A stretch of DNA of 15,035 nucleotides, taken from positions 1 to 15,035 of the forward strand of contig CAZGJQ010000047.1 of assembly GCA_964525815.1 (NCBI GenBank), in the 5' to 3' direction. Numbering within the stretch: position 1 is the stretch's first letter; every line of letters starts with the position of its first letter. A program made the translations under genes and the position numbers. Of the stretch, positions 1-7,562 are shown in pieces. The stretch is from UBA1049 sp964525815 (GTDB lineage: Bacteria; Bacillota; Clostridia; Oscillospirales; CAG-382). The notes beneath the pieces were generated by a model. It did not search any database. It saw only the letters and a list, made by a program, of their open reading frames with translations, and had not been told where the DNA came from.

Positions 1-77
1 TGGTGTGGATGAATGGACTTGAACCAACGACCCCTTGCATGTCAAGCAAGTGCTCTAACCAACTGAGCTACACCCAC
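1..77 (-). tRNA. tRNA-Val (anticodon GAC)
   Basis: Read on the minus strand, the cloverleaf is complete. The acceptor stem GTGGGTG pairs with CATCCAC (one G-T), followed by discriminator A and an encoded CCA at positions 3-1. The D arm is GCTC/GAGC with a GG-containing loop, and the anticodon stem CTTGC/GCAAG encloses TTGACAT, giving anticodon GAC (Val, codon GTC). The T loop is TTCAAGT. The T stem GTTGG/CCATT has one T-T mismatch and one G-T pair, which is weaker than usual. The gene ends exactly at the window edge. Confidence 0.95.
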
Positions 78-102
78 GGATTTTTGCTCTCAGAGCATTA
101 AT

Positions 103-131
103 ATGATATATTAAAAACAGGGGTTTGTCAA
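103..131 (-). promoter_or_regulatory. Promoter of the tRNA-Val gene
   Basis: On the minus strand, TTGACA (131-126), a 17-nt spacer and TATCAT (108-103) form a sigma-A type promoter. It would start transcription about 20 nt before the tRNA 5' end. It lies back to back with the promoter of the next gene on the plus strand. Confidence 0.75.
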
Positions 132-161
132 CCCCGAAAAGTAAATATTTATGTGCGTTCA

Positions 162-190
162 TTGACTTATTCCCTCTTTAATGCTATTAT
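162..190 (+). promoter_or_regulatory. Promoter of the 2-hydroxyacid dehydrogenase gene
   Basis: TTGACT (162-167), a 17-nt spacer and TATTAT (185-190) make a near-consensus sigma-A promoter. The predicted start is near 197, giving a very short 5' leader that contains only the GAGGAG ribosome binding site at 209-214. Confidence 0.8.
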
Positions 191-221
191 TCTAAGAGCG
201 ACTTAAACGAGGAGTTTTTTG

Positions 222-1178
222 ATGAAAATTGTTGTTCTTGACGGCTTCGCTGTCAATCCCGGGGACTTGAGCTGGGATTTTTTGAACAAATACGGCGAGG
301 CTGTTATTTATGATAAAACGCCCGCTTCGCTTGCTGCGGAGCGTTGCGGTAACGCTCAGGTTGTTTTCTCTAACAGAGCGGAAATAAACGAGGAGTTCCT
401 AAGTAAGTGTCCCAGAATTAAATATATAAGCGCACTCGGAACCGGCTACGACATGATAGACCTTGACGCCTGCAGGAAAAGAAATATAGAGGTCTGCAAT
501 GTACCGGGCTACTCCTCCCAGTCTGTCTCGCAGTTCACCCTTGCTTTAATACTTAACCTTGTTATAGACATGAACGGCTTCAGAAAGATAGCAAAGGAAG
601 GTATGTGGACAGGAATACCGGGCTTTCATTACGAAAAAACCCGCTTCTTGGAGCTGAGCGGCATGACTCTCGGCTTAATCGGCTGCGGAGCAATCGGTAA
701 AAGGGTTGCCTGCATGGCACAGGCGTTTGGTATGAATACGGTTGCGACCACAAGCAGCAGAACCTCGGGCAGCGAAAACGGAATAGAGTTTTTGCCCCTT
801 GACCGACTGTTAGCTGTCAGCGACATTATATCCCTACATTGTCCGTTATGCGAGAGTACAAGAGGCATGGTGAACAAGGACTTTATCGGCAGGATGAAGC
901 AGGGTGCCTTCATAATCAACACCGCCAGAGGAGCGATACTTAACGAAAACGATGTTGCCGAGGCTCTTAACAGCGGCAGGCTCTCGGGAGCCGGATTGGA
1001 TGTGCTTGCGGATGAGCCCGTACGGGAGGACAACCCGCTTTTAACTGCAAAGAACTGCATTATAACGCCCCATGCGGCATGGGTCTCGATCGCAGCAAGG
1101 AAAAGGCTCCTGTCCATTTTAGAAGAAAATCTTGAGAGCTATGTAAAAACAGGCAGGGGTATTAATCGACTGTTATAA
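222..1178 (+). CDS. D-isomer specific 2-hydroxyacid dehydrogenase
   Basis: This 318-residue cytosolic oxidoreductase interconverts a 2-ketoacid and a D-2-hydroxyacid with NAD(P)H. It belongs to the glycerate dehydrogenase / hydroxypyruvate reductase branch of the D-2-hydroxyacid dehydrogenase family, and its length is normal. Visible motifs are the Rossmann GCGAIG (residues 154-159), catalytic Arg236 (NTARG), Glu265 (ADEP) and His284 (TPHAAW). After the second Rossmann strand the usual acidic residue is absent and the segment reads TTSSRT (177-182), which suggests, but does not prove, preference for NADPH. ATG at 222 is chosen over the in-frame TTG at 219 because it sits 7 nt after the GGAG at 211-214. 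The substrate cannot be read from sequence; glycerate/hydroxypyruvate is the usual annotation. A small membrane-protein gene follows 34 bases later and is probably co-transcribed. Confidence 0.93.
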   Translation: MKIVVLDGFAVNPGDLSWDFLNKYGEAVIYDKTPASLAAERCGNAQVVFSNRAEINEEFLSKCPRIKYISALGTGYDMIDLDACRKRNIEVCNVPGYSSQSVSQFTLALILNLVIDMNGFRKIAKEGMWTGIPGFHYEKTRFLELSGMTLGLIGCGAIGKRVACMAQAFGMNTVATTSSRTSGSENGIEFLPLDRLLAVSDIISLHCPLCESTRGMVNKDFIGRMKQGAFIINTARGAILNENDVAEALNSGRLSGAGLDVLADEPVREDNPLLTAKNCIITPHAAWVSIAARKRLLSILEENLESYVKTGRGINRLL

Positions 1179-1212
1179 TAAAAAAACACATATAAAAGGA
1201 GAAAATCTAAGT

Positions 1213-1491
1213 ATGCCGGAAATTTTTGAAGCCGGGATGGTAATTGCGTTCGGAACGTCCTGGCCCATGTCTATCCTGAAATCCTGGAGGAGCAGAACTT
1301 CCAAAGGCAAGAGCCTTCCCTTTATGCTACTCATTCTTTTGGGTTATGCGCTGGGTATAACCTCAAAGTTTATAGCTGATAATATATCCTATGTATCCAT
1401 TTTTTACATAATTAATTTTGTAATGGTAGCGGTGGATATTTCGCTGTATTTCAGAAACAAAAAGCTGGATAGCGCAAGAGACTGCGCATAA
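1213..1491 (+). CDS. Small PQ-loop / SemiSWEET-like membrane protein
   Basis: This 92-residue protein has three predicted hydrophobic helices, roughly residues 4-22, 35-54 and 59-80. The first helix carries FGTSWPMS, followed by a basic loop SWRSRTSKGKS, and the third ends DISLYFRNKK. The three-helix size and the W-P motif near the first helix resemble the half-transporters of the PQ-loop/SemiSWEET group. I recognise the pattern from uncharacterised clostridial proteins, but no substrate is known. The start ATG is preceded by AAGGAG at 1196-1201. The gene lies 34 bases after the dehydrogenase with no terminator between, so one transcript is likely. It ends in a strong hairpin that begins directly after the stop codon. 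Confidence 0.8.
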   Translation: MPEIFEAGMVIAFGTSWPMSILKSWRSRTSKGKSLPFMLLILLGYALGITSKFIADNISYVSIFYIINFVMVAVDISLYFRNKKLDSARDCA

Positions 1492-1522
1492 AAATCGGAC
1501 GGGGTGAGCCCGTCCGATTTTT
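1492..1522. terminator. Bidirectional rho-independent terminator
   Basis: A 12-bp perfect stem, AAATCGGACGGG (1492-1503) with CCCGTCCGATTT (1509-1520), encloses the 5-nt loop GTGAG. It is followed by T residues on the plus strand and equally by T residues on the minus strand. It sits between two convergent genes and can serve both. Confidence 0.92.
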
Positions 1523-1534
1523 ATGTTTCTTTTT

Positions 1535-4096
1535 TTATTCTGTTTTATCGTCCTTGTTGTCCGATTTTTCCTCATACTCCCTTGCTATTCGCTTTTTTCT
1601 GCCGTCCAGATAGAAGTACAGCGGAAGTCCCAATATGGAGAAGGATATTATCCCGATGGAAATCGCTCTGGCTATTTTTTCAAAGGTGTTCAGCTCTTCC
1701 CCGATATTCTCCTCCGATTCCGAGTTTTGCTGCGAATTATCCTGCTCGTCCTCCGAAAGGTCATACATATCCGGTAAGGGGTTTTCTATGTAATACGCCG
1801 CCTTTTCCTCATCCTTTGACAATGCGGTTATCTTGGTGATAAGACGCAGGTCGCCTCCAACCGCTTTTATCAGCTCCTCGTCCGTAGCCTTTTCGTCAAG
1901 AACAGCCGTTATGTCGTCAACCAGCTTATTTATGTCGTTTATACAGTCCTTAAGCGAGGAATCAGCCAGCTCTTGCAGAAGTGAATCAATATTTTCACAC
2001 AGTGCATGCAGCTCGTCCGCACCGGACGCACCGGACGGCTCTATAATATTTTCAATCCTGCTTTTCAAGAAATTAAGCTGGGCTGTAACCGCATTTTTAG
2101 CATTGAAGGTGGGGGACACGGCACGCCTTGAAAAAACGGTTTCGGGTATATCATCATACTCACCCGAGGTAAACTCCGCATATGCAAAGAAGGCCACTCC
2201 GTCCGCACCGTTGTTTCGGATATTAATCAATTGCTCAACAAAGTCCTGCGCCCCGTAGTTACCCACTCCTATATAAGTAAAAACATCGTCTCCGGCAAGC
2301 GAAACGGTCTCTTTTGACCAGGTATTAACACGATCCACCGTTCCGTATGCCATCGGGTACACGATATCTATATACGCCTCACTTATCCATTTAACGGTGT
2401 CCTGCATCATCCGTGTATCACTTTCTCCGAAGGAGGGTGCGACATCGCAGGACAGGTAAACATCTTGTCGCAAGCTCCCGATAAGCGCCTTGACATCCAG
2501 CACAAGGTCGGTTACGAAGTCTGCTCTGAACCTGCACCAGTCCCTCCACAGGCTGTGGTTTGTGCCGATGTTCTGCGGGTCAACCCCGTATTCCGTCTCA
2601 AACAGTCCCCGGGTGTACTCGTCGTAGCCGTAGTCAACTCCATCCACCCTGTCCGGATAACGAATGTAATCGAGCTGAAAGCCGTCCAGCGGGTAATTCC
2701 TTAGTATATATTCGTAAACAGACAAAAGATACTCGCTCACCTCGGGGAGCGCCGGATTAAGGTAATGTCCGTTTCCGTAAATATTTGCAACATAATCTAT
2801 TCCGGTATTGGAGATGTTTCTCCACTCCGGCTTGACGTTACCTAAACCAAGCTCGGGATAGGTGCTGGCGTCATGCCCGACCCTGTAGACCGGCATCCAT
2901 AAATGCAGCTCCATACCGTAACGGTGGCACTCGTCTATATAAGCCCTTAAAACATCAAACCCGCCGAAATACGGAGAATGAGAAAACAAGCTGCCCTCGG
3001 GTAACGGGAATATCATTGTGTTGTTATAAAGACCTTCCACACATACAATATTGAATCCCAGCTCATATATTTCCTTTACCACCTTTTTCACGGCAGCCTC
3101 GTTTTTTTCCATAGGTCTTATCCATAACGCTCTGCCTTCAACCGCCGGAGTCTCAATAAGTAAATTCCCGATGCTCGAAGAAATTTTGCCGAAACTGTCA
3201 AGTGCCGCCGTATAGGCAAGCATATCCTCCTGCTCAATCCCCTCTTTTAGCTTATCAAACTCCTCCTCCAAGGAATCCAAAGCGCTTTGCACCGCCGTAT
3301 AATTAAGGTTCCTGTACTGCGCCTTTGCCTGCTCAAATGAGGCGATAAGCCCTTCCAGCTCTAAACGGGGAGAATGAACGGCGTTCTCCTTGCCGTAAAT
3401 AAAGGTTATTGTTTTATCGGAGGCATCCACCTCAACGGACAGACCTATTCGAGCCGTCTCTATAAGCAATCCCTTTTTCTCTCCTATTGCGCTGAGCACG
3501 AGCCCGCCTTCGGGAATGGCATTGTTGTTGCCCCCCACCGAAATTATGTAGCCGTCCTTATCCACTACAGCCTCGTAGCCCCACTCGTTTGTGCCCGAGG
3601 TTTTTTTACCGTCCCCGCTGTCGTAAATAATTAGAGTGTTCTCATACCGGACAGAATTTACCCCCGTATATTCCAGAGTAGAGGAGCCGAACGGATTATA
3701 ATCATCCGGTATCACGATTATATACATACCCTCTTTGTCAAGATGAATAAAGTAGCCCTCTTTTATATTTTTTTCTATATAATCCTTCTTGGTGCTGGAG
3801 CCGGACAGTACAAAGCCGCCCTTGGGGATGCTGCTGTCGTTCCCTCCTACCGAAATAACCGTACCGTTGCTGTTTACAACAGCTTCGATACCCTTGTCAT
3901 CCGTACCCGTGGTTTTATCCTCGTTTTCATCGGTATAAACGACTAAATAATTAATCCTGCGTTCCTCATTTATTCCGTTAAGCATAACGGGAGCAATCTG
4001 CTCAGCTGCCGCCGCACTAACGAATGCAAATGAAGACATAAGGGTTAATAAAACCGAAAACACGGTTAACAGACCTACCAAGCGTTTTATACTCAT
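1535..4096 (-). CDS. Exported membrane-anchored family 10-type glycosylhydrolase (GHL10)
   Basis: This 853-residue protein has a signal peptide (about 1-32, ending VSAAAAEQ). Two tandem copies of a beta-rich segment follow, about 50-129 and 152-235, each with the pattern G-T-[DN]-x-x-G-x-E-A-V-V ... I-S-V-G-G-N-x-x-x-I-P-x-G-G-x-V-L-S. Next come a helical linker (about 245-315) and a GHL10/DUF187 TIM-barrel domain (about 320-655) opening with GRALWIRP and holding DGFQLDYIRYP (471-481) and DIVYPMAYG. A helical, possibly coiled-coil stretch (about 665-770), an acidic segment, one membrane helix (about 808-830) and a short charged tail complete it. The catalytic part therefore sits outside the cell, tethered to the membrane. 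The family acts on, or is presumed to act on, polysaccharides; the substrate here is unknown. The start ATG at 4096 follows AAGGAG with a 7-nt spacer. The gene appears monocistronic. Confidence 0.88.
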   Translation of the reverse strand: MSIKRLVGLLTVFSVLLTLMSSFAFVSAAAAEQIAPVMLNGINEERRINYLVVYTDENEDKTTGTDDKGIEAVVNSNGTVISVGGNDSSIPKGGFVLSGSSTKKDYIEKNIKEGYFIHLDKEGMYIIVIPDDYNPFGSSTLEYTGVNSVRYENTLIIYDSGDGKKTSGTNEWGYEAVVDKDGYIISVGGNNNAIPEGGLVLSAIGEKKGLLIETARIGLSVEVDASDKTITFIYGKENAVHSPRLELEGLIASFEQAKAQYRNLNYTAVQSALDSLEEEFDKLKEGIEQEDMLAYTAALDSFGKISSSIGNLLIETPAVEGRALWIRPMEKNEAAVKKVVKEIYELGFNIVCVEGLYNNTMIFPLPEGSLFSHSPYFGGFDVLRAYIDECHRYGMELHLWMPVYRVGHDASTYPELGLGNVKPEWRNISNTGIDYVANIYGNGHYLNPALPEVSEYLLSVYEYILRNYPLDGFQLDYIRYPDRVDGVDYGYDEYTRGLFETEYGVDPQNIGTNHSLWRDWCRFRADFVTDLVLDVKALIGSLRQDVYLSCDVAPSFGESDTRMMQDTVKWISEAYIDIVYPMAYGTVDRVNTWSKETVSLAGDDVFTYIGVGNYGAQDFVEQLINIRNNGADGVAFFAYAEFTSGEYDDIPETVFSRRAVSPTFNAKNAVTAQLNFLKSRIENIIEPSGASGADELHALCENIDSLLQELADSSLKDCINDINKLVDDITAVLDEKATDEELIKAVGGDLRLITKITALSKDEEKAAYYIENPLPDMYDLSEDEQDNSQQNSESEENIGEELNTFEKIARAISIGIISFSILGLPLYFYLDGRKKRIAREYEEKSDNKDDKTE

Positions 4097-4127
4097 TCTA
4101 ATTCTCCTTAATCACTTCTTACATTGT

Positions 4128-4156
4128 ATTATACTTTATATATCGTTCAAAGTCAA
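4128..4156 (-). promoter_or_regulatory. Promoter of the glycosylhydrolase gene
   Basis: On the minus strand, TTGACT (4156-4151), a 17-nt spacer and a perfect TATAAT (4133-4128) form a strong sigma-A promoter about 30 nt ahead of the start codon. It is divergent from the promoter at 4179-4208. Confidence 0.88.
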
Positions 4157-4178
4157 TTGAAACAGCTCCTAATTGTTA

Positions 4179-4208
4179 TTGACTTGACTTATAATGTTGT
4201 GCTATACT
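4179..4208 (+). promoter_or_regulatory. Promoter of the SGNH hydrolase-galT operon
   Basis: TTGACT (4179-4184), an 18-nt spacer and TATACT (4203-4208) are followed by a short leader with AAGGA at 4225-4229. A second TTGACT overlaps at 4184-4189 and a TATAAT lies at 4190-4195, but neither has a partner at proper spacing. The -35 boxes of the two divergent promoters form an inverted repeat, AAGTCAAT (4150-4157) with ATTGACTT (4178-4185). Confidence 0.7.
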
Positions 4209-4236
4209 TCAAACAAAAAACAAAAAGGATTTTTAA

Positions 4237-4845
4237 GTGAAGATATTATTTTCAGGCGACAGTATAACCGACGCAAAGCGGGACAGGGAGGACTTATACA
4301 GTTTAGGAGACGGATATGCAAAGCATGCCGCAGATCTGATAAAAAAAGCATTCCCCGATACCATATTTGAGTTTATCAATACGGGAATCAGCGGGGACAA
4401 GGCGGAAAACGTCAGAGCACGGTTAGATACCGACTGCATAATACACAATCCGGACATTTTCTCGATTATGGTGGGAATCAACGATACCTGGCATTTTGCC
4501 GAGAAGGAGGAATGGATGCCAAACGAGCACTTTGAGCGCTGCTACAGAGATATTCTGTCAAGGGTAAAAAAAGAAACACACGCAAAAATAATAATGCTTG
4601 AGCAGTTTCTACTGCCCGCACCCGATAAGGATTTTTTAAGGGTTGACCTTAACCCAAAAATAGATATAACAAGAACACTCGCACGGGAATTTGCGGATGT
4701 TTTTATTCCTCTCGACGGAATTTTTGCCGCTGCATGCGTTGAGAAGGAGCCGGCTTACTGGGCTGATGACGGAATACATCCCACCGGTGCGGGAGCCAAG
4801 CTGATGGCAGAGCATTATGTAAACGCATTCAAAAAAACAGTATAG
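4237..4845 (+). CDS. SGNH/GDSL-family hydrolase (probable esterase)
   Basis: This 202-residue cytosolic protein (no signal peptide) shows all SGNH blocks: GDSITD with nucleophile Ser9, the block II glycine in GISGD (Gly53), GIND with Asn82, and DGIH with Asp178 and His181. Such enzymes cleave ester bonds, often acetyl groups on sugars. The start is GTG at 4237, 7 nt after AAGGA. The ribosome binding site of galT overlaps this gene's stop codon, and the two are separated by only 13 bases, so they are co-transcribed and probably coupled. That suggests deacetylation of a sugar or another carbohydrate role, but this is inference from context only. Confidence 0.9.
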   Translation: MKILFSGDSITDAKRDREDLYSLGDGYAKHAADLIKKAFPDTIFEFINTGISGDKAENVRARLDTDCIIHNPDIFSIMVGINDTWHFAEKEEWMPNEHFERCYRDILSRVKKETHAKIIMLEQFLLPAPDKDFLRVDLNPKIDITRTLAREFADVFIPLDGIFAAACVEKEPAYWADDGIHPTGAGAKLMAEHYVNAFKKTV

Positions 4846-4858
4846 AGGAGACGGTTTG

Positions 4859-6364
4859 ATGACAATATACGAAGCAATAAAGAGCTTAACCGAATACGGC
4901 TTAATAAAGGAGCTTATTGAGCAGGAGGATTCGGTTTACATAACTAACAATCTTCTCTCTTTATTCGGTCTTAACAGCTTCGAGGAACCCTCCGGAGCCT
5001 GCGAATGCAGTCTTGATGAAACACTGGAATTCATGTGCGGTTATGCAGTGAGCGCCGGCTTAATCACCGATGATATAGTGTCGAGAGATCTTTTTGATAC
5101 AAAGATAATGGGTGTACTGACTCCCCGTCCCTCCGAAGTTAAGGAGCGCTTCGACGAGCTTTATAACGAAAAGCCGCAAAAAGCAACCGATTATTTATAT
5201 CAGCTCTGCAAGGATAATAACTATATAAGAACCTCCAGAGTGGCAAAGGATAAAAAATGGGTAACAAAGACTGAGTACGGCGAGCTGGACATAACCATAA
5301 ACCTTTCAAAGCCCGAAAAGGACCCAAAGCAGATTGCAGCAGAGAAAAAAGCACCGCAAGGCGGCTACCCGAGGTGCCTCTTATGCCTTGAAAACGAAGG
5401 ATATTCGGGGCGAATAAACCATCCCGCAAGGCATAATCTGCGGATAATTCCGGTTAAATTGGGCGGAGAGCTCTGGGGTCTGCAGTACTCCCCCTATGTT
5501 TATTACAACGAGCACTGTATTGCAATAAACGCCGAGCACACACCCATGAGGATTGACCGTAGCACCTTCGTTAAGCTGACCGACTTTACAACCCTTTTCC
5601 CCCACTATTTTATTGGCTCAAACGCCGATTTACCCATTGTGGGCGGCTCCATTCTGTCGCATGATCATTTTCAGGGAGGCAGATATACCTTTGCTATGGA
5701 AAAAGCCGAAACGGAAATTCCCATTATCTTTTCGGGGTACGAGGATGTCTCGGCGGGAATTGTAAGATGGCCTATGTCTGTAATTAGGCTTGGCTGTGCG
5801 GATAAAGAGCGTGTTGTTGAGCTTTGCGAAAAGGTTTTAAATTGCTGGCGCATCTATACGGACAGCGATGCTTGCATTTTTGCAGAGAGCAAGCAAGGTT
5901 TACATAATACAATTACTCCGATTGCCCGCCGCAAAGGTGTTCGTTACGAAATAGACCTGGTTCTGCGCAACAATATAACTACAAAAGAGCATCCTTTAGG
6001 TGTTTTTCACCCGCATTCGGACAAGCACCATGTAAAAAAGGAAAACATAGGACTGATTGAGGTTATGGGACTTGCGGTACTGCCTCAAAGGCTCCTGATC
6101 GAATGTAATCTACTTGCCGAGTACATCTTAAAAGGAGCGGATTTGCGAAGCGAGGACAGAATAAAAAAGCACGCCGACTGGGCGGAAGCATTTATGAAGA
6201 AATACGACAGCATAACCTCACAGAGCATTGAGGGAATAATACAGCAGGAGATTGGGCTGGTATTTTCGCAGGTGCTTGAGGACGCCGGTGTCTATAAATG
6301 CACGGCAAAGGGACGAGAAGCGTTCCTGCGATTTGTAGATTATGTAAACAATACTCGCTTCTGA
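4859..6364 (+). CDS. galT: UDP-glucose--hexose-1-phosphate uridylyltransferase, class II
   Basis: This 501-residue cytosolic enzyme of the Leloir pathway exchanges UMP between UDP-glucose and galactose-1-phosphate. It is the long Firmicutes class II form. Visible features are RCLLC (Cys173, Cys176), the catalytic HDHFQ (His268, His270, Gln272) where the second His carries the uridylyl group, and the class II stretch HPHSDKHHVKKENIGLIEVM (about 384-403). ATG at 4859 is preferred to the in-frame TTG at 4856 because it lies 8 nt after AGAGGAG (4844-4850), which overlaps the stop of the upstream SGNH gene. Neither galK nor galE is in the window, so galactose-1-phosphate must come from elsewhere, either galactokinase or a phosphorylase acting on lacto-N-biose or galacto-N-biose. 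A terminator follows. Confidence 0.96.
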   Translation: MTIYEAIKSLTEYGLIKELIEQEDSVYITNNLLSLFGLNSFEEPSGACECSLDETLEFMCGYAVSAGLITDDIVSRDLFDTKIMGVLTPRPSEVKERFDELYNEKPQKATDYLYQLCKDNNYIRTSRVAKDKKWVTKTEYGELDITINLSKPEKDPKQIAAEKKAPQGGYPRCLLCLENEGYSGRINHPARHNLRIIPVKLGGELWGLQYSPYVYYNEHCIAINAEHTPMRIDRSTFVKLTDFTTLFPHYFIGSNADLPIVGGSILSHDHFQGGRYTFAMEKAETEIPIIFSGYEDVSAGIVRWPMSVIRLGCADKERVVELCEKVLNCWRIYTDSDACIFAESKQGLHNTITPIARRKGVRYEIDLVLRNNITTKEHPLGVFHPHSDKHHVKKENIGLIEVMGLAVLPQRLLIECNLLAEYILKGADLRSEDRIKKHADWAEAFMKKYDSITSQSIEGIIQQEIGLVFSQVLEDAGVYKCTAKGREAFLRFVDYVNNTRF

Positions 6365-6374
6365 TACATACATA

Positions 6375-6410
6375 TGGGAAGGCTCTCTATATTGCCTTTC
6401 CACTTTTTTT
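6375..6410 (+). terminator. Rho-independent terminator after galT
   Basis: The stem TGGGAAGGC (6375-6383) pairs with GCCTTTCCA (6394-6402), 9 bp with one G-T, around a 10-nt loop. Seven T residues follow at 6404-6410. Confidence 0.88.
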
Positions 6411-6499
6411 GTTAAAATTTCTGTTCGGATGAAACTTTTTTTGCTGTTTTTTGTATTATTATACTAAAAGTGCAACCAAATATATGAAAAGGAGTAAAA

Positions 6500-7537
6500 A
6501 TGCCAAAAAAAGGTTTAGTAACAAAATATTATATAATCCCAGTTGTGTTAGTCTGCGTAATAGTAGCCGTCTTAGACCTGCTCACCCTCGGTAATAAACC
6601 GGATTCGGTTGAGGTGATTGCCGGCGAGAGCAGCGGTGATTCGTTTATTTCCAAAAATCAAAGTGCAAATGAAGAAGACTCAATTGGTTCCGATACCGAT
6701 TCATCCCATTCCGAGCTGTCCGAGCCGGATATTAGCGAGCAGGAGCTATCCGAGCCGCAGGAAGAACCTGTGGTCTACACCTTTGAATATGTGGGTGATT
6801 TAAGCGGAGTTAGCGAGGAAGCCCTTAAAAATCTGGAAGAGGTTCTGCAATCTCAGGAAAACAGCGTCTCTATTTACTACGAGAATCTTGAAACGGGACT
6901 CAGTTTAACCTACAGAGCGAACGAGATATACCACTCCGCAAGCGTTGTTAAGGCGCCATATGTAAAATATATACTGTCTCTGCCGGACATTGATTTAGAG
7001 GAGGAAATAACCTCAAGCACCTCCGTACACGGCTACAGGACGGGAACCAAGTTCACGGTAAGGGAGCTTATATATTATACAATAGTTTTCAGCGACAATA
7101 ATTCCTATCACGAGCTTGTCTACAGGTTCGGCGCAGACGGCTTCAATCAAATGTCCGGGTTATTGGGTGCTTCCTGCAAAATTTCCGAGAGCTATCATTT
7201 TTGCAATATGACCGTTTCGGAGTCCGCGGTATTCTTCAGGGATATCTATGAAGCCGAAATAACAAACGAAAATATGGGTGTTTTAACCGAAAATATGAAG
7301 AACTGTGACTACAACAGACAAATCGGAATGGCGCTGGGTGACCTGTATCCGGTAGCGCACAAGTACGGCGCCAACCCCATATCCAAACGGATAGCGTTTC
7401 ACAGCTCCGCAATTGTTTACGCACCGAGTCCGTATATATTATGCATCTTCACCGATTTATACCCTAAGGAATCCAGCACACCCATATTCAGAGATATAGC
7501 AACAGCGATTGACGAAATAAACAAGCAGCTGTATTAA
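6500..7537 (+). CDS. Membrane-anchored serine hydrolase of the beta-lactamase/transpeptidase fold
   Basis: This 345-residue protein has one N-terminal membrane helix (about 10-30, no lipobox), an acidic Ser/Glu-rich linker (about 43-90) and an extracytoplasmic domain resembling class A beta-lactamase-like hydrolases. The active-site motifs are SVVK (Ser148, Lys151) and SDN (198-200). The third motif, normally K-[ST]-G, reads HKYG (287-290). I see no clear omega-loop glutamate equivalent to Glu166, so a drug-hydrolysing beta-lactamase is unlikely; a peptidoglycan carboxypeptidase or related serine hydrolase is more plausible. AAAAGGAG at 6487-6494 precedes the ATG by 5 nt. The gene stands alone: it follows the galT terminator and is convergent with the next gene. 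The -10 is probably TATACT at 6460-6465, but I find no convincing -35. Confidence 0.85.
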   Translation: MPKKGLVTKYYIIPVVLVCVIVAVLDLLTLGNKPDSVEVIAGESSGDSFISKNQSANEEDSIGSDTDSSHSELSEPDISEQELSEPQEEPVVYTFEYVGDLSGVSEEALKNLEEVLQSQENSVSIYYENLETGLSLTYRANEIYHSASVVKAPYVKYILSLPDIDLEEEITSSTSVHGYRTGTKFTVRELIYYTIVFSDNNSYHELVYRFGADGFNQMSGLLGASCKISESYHFCNMTVSESAVFFRDIYEAEITNENMGVLTENMKNCDYNRQIGMALGDLYPVAHKYGANPISKRIAFHSSAIVYAPSPYILCIFTDLYPKESSTPIFRDIATAIDEINKQLY

Positions 7538-7562
7538 AAAAGCCTTTTCTTTATCGTATCAC

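Noticed and set aside
219..221. TTG start codons one codon before ATG, here and at 4856
   Set aside because: In both cases the following ATG has proper spacing from the Shine-Dalgarno and is the more usual start.
6500..7537. Antibiotic resistance beta-lactamase
   Set aside because: The K-[ST]-G motif is altered to HKYG and no omega-loop glutamate is evident, so resistance is not supported.
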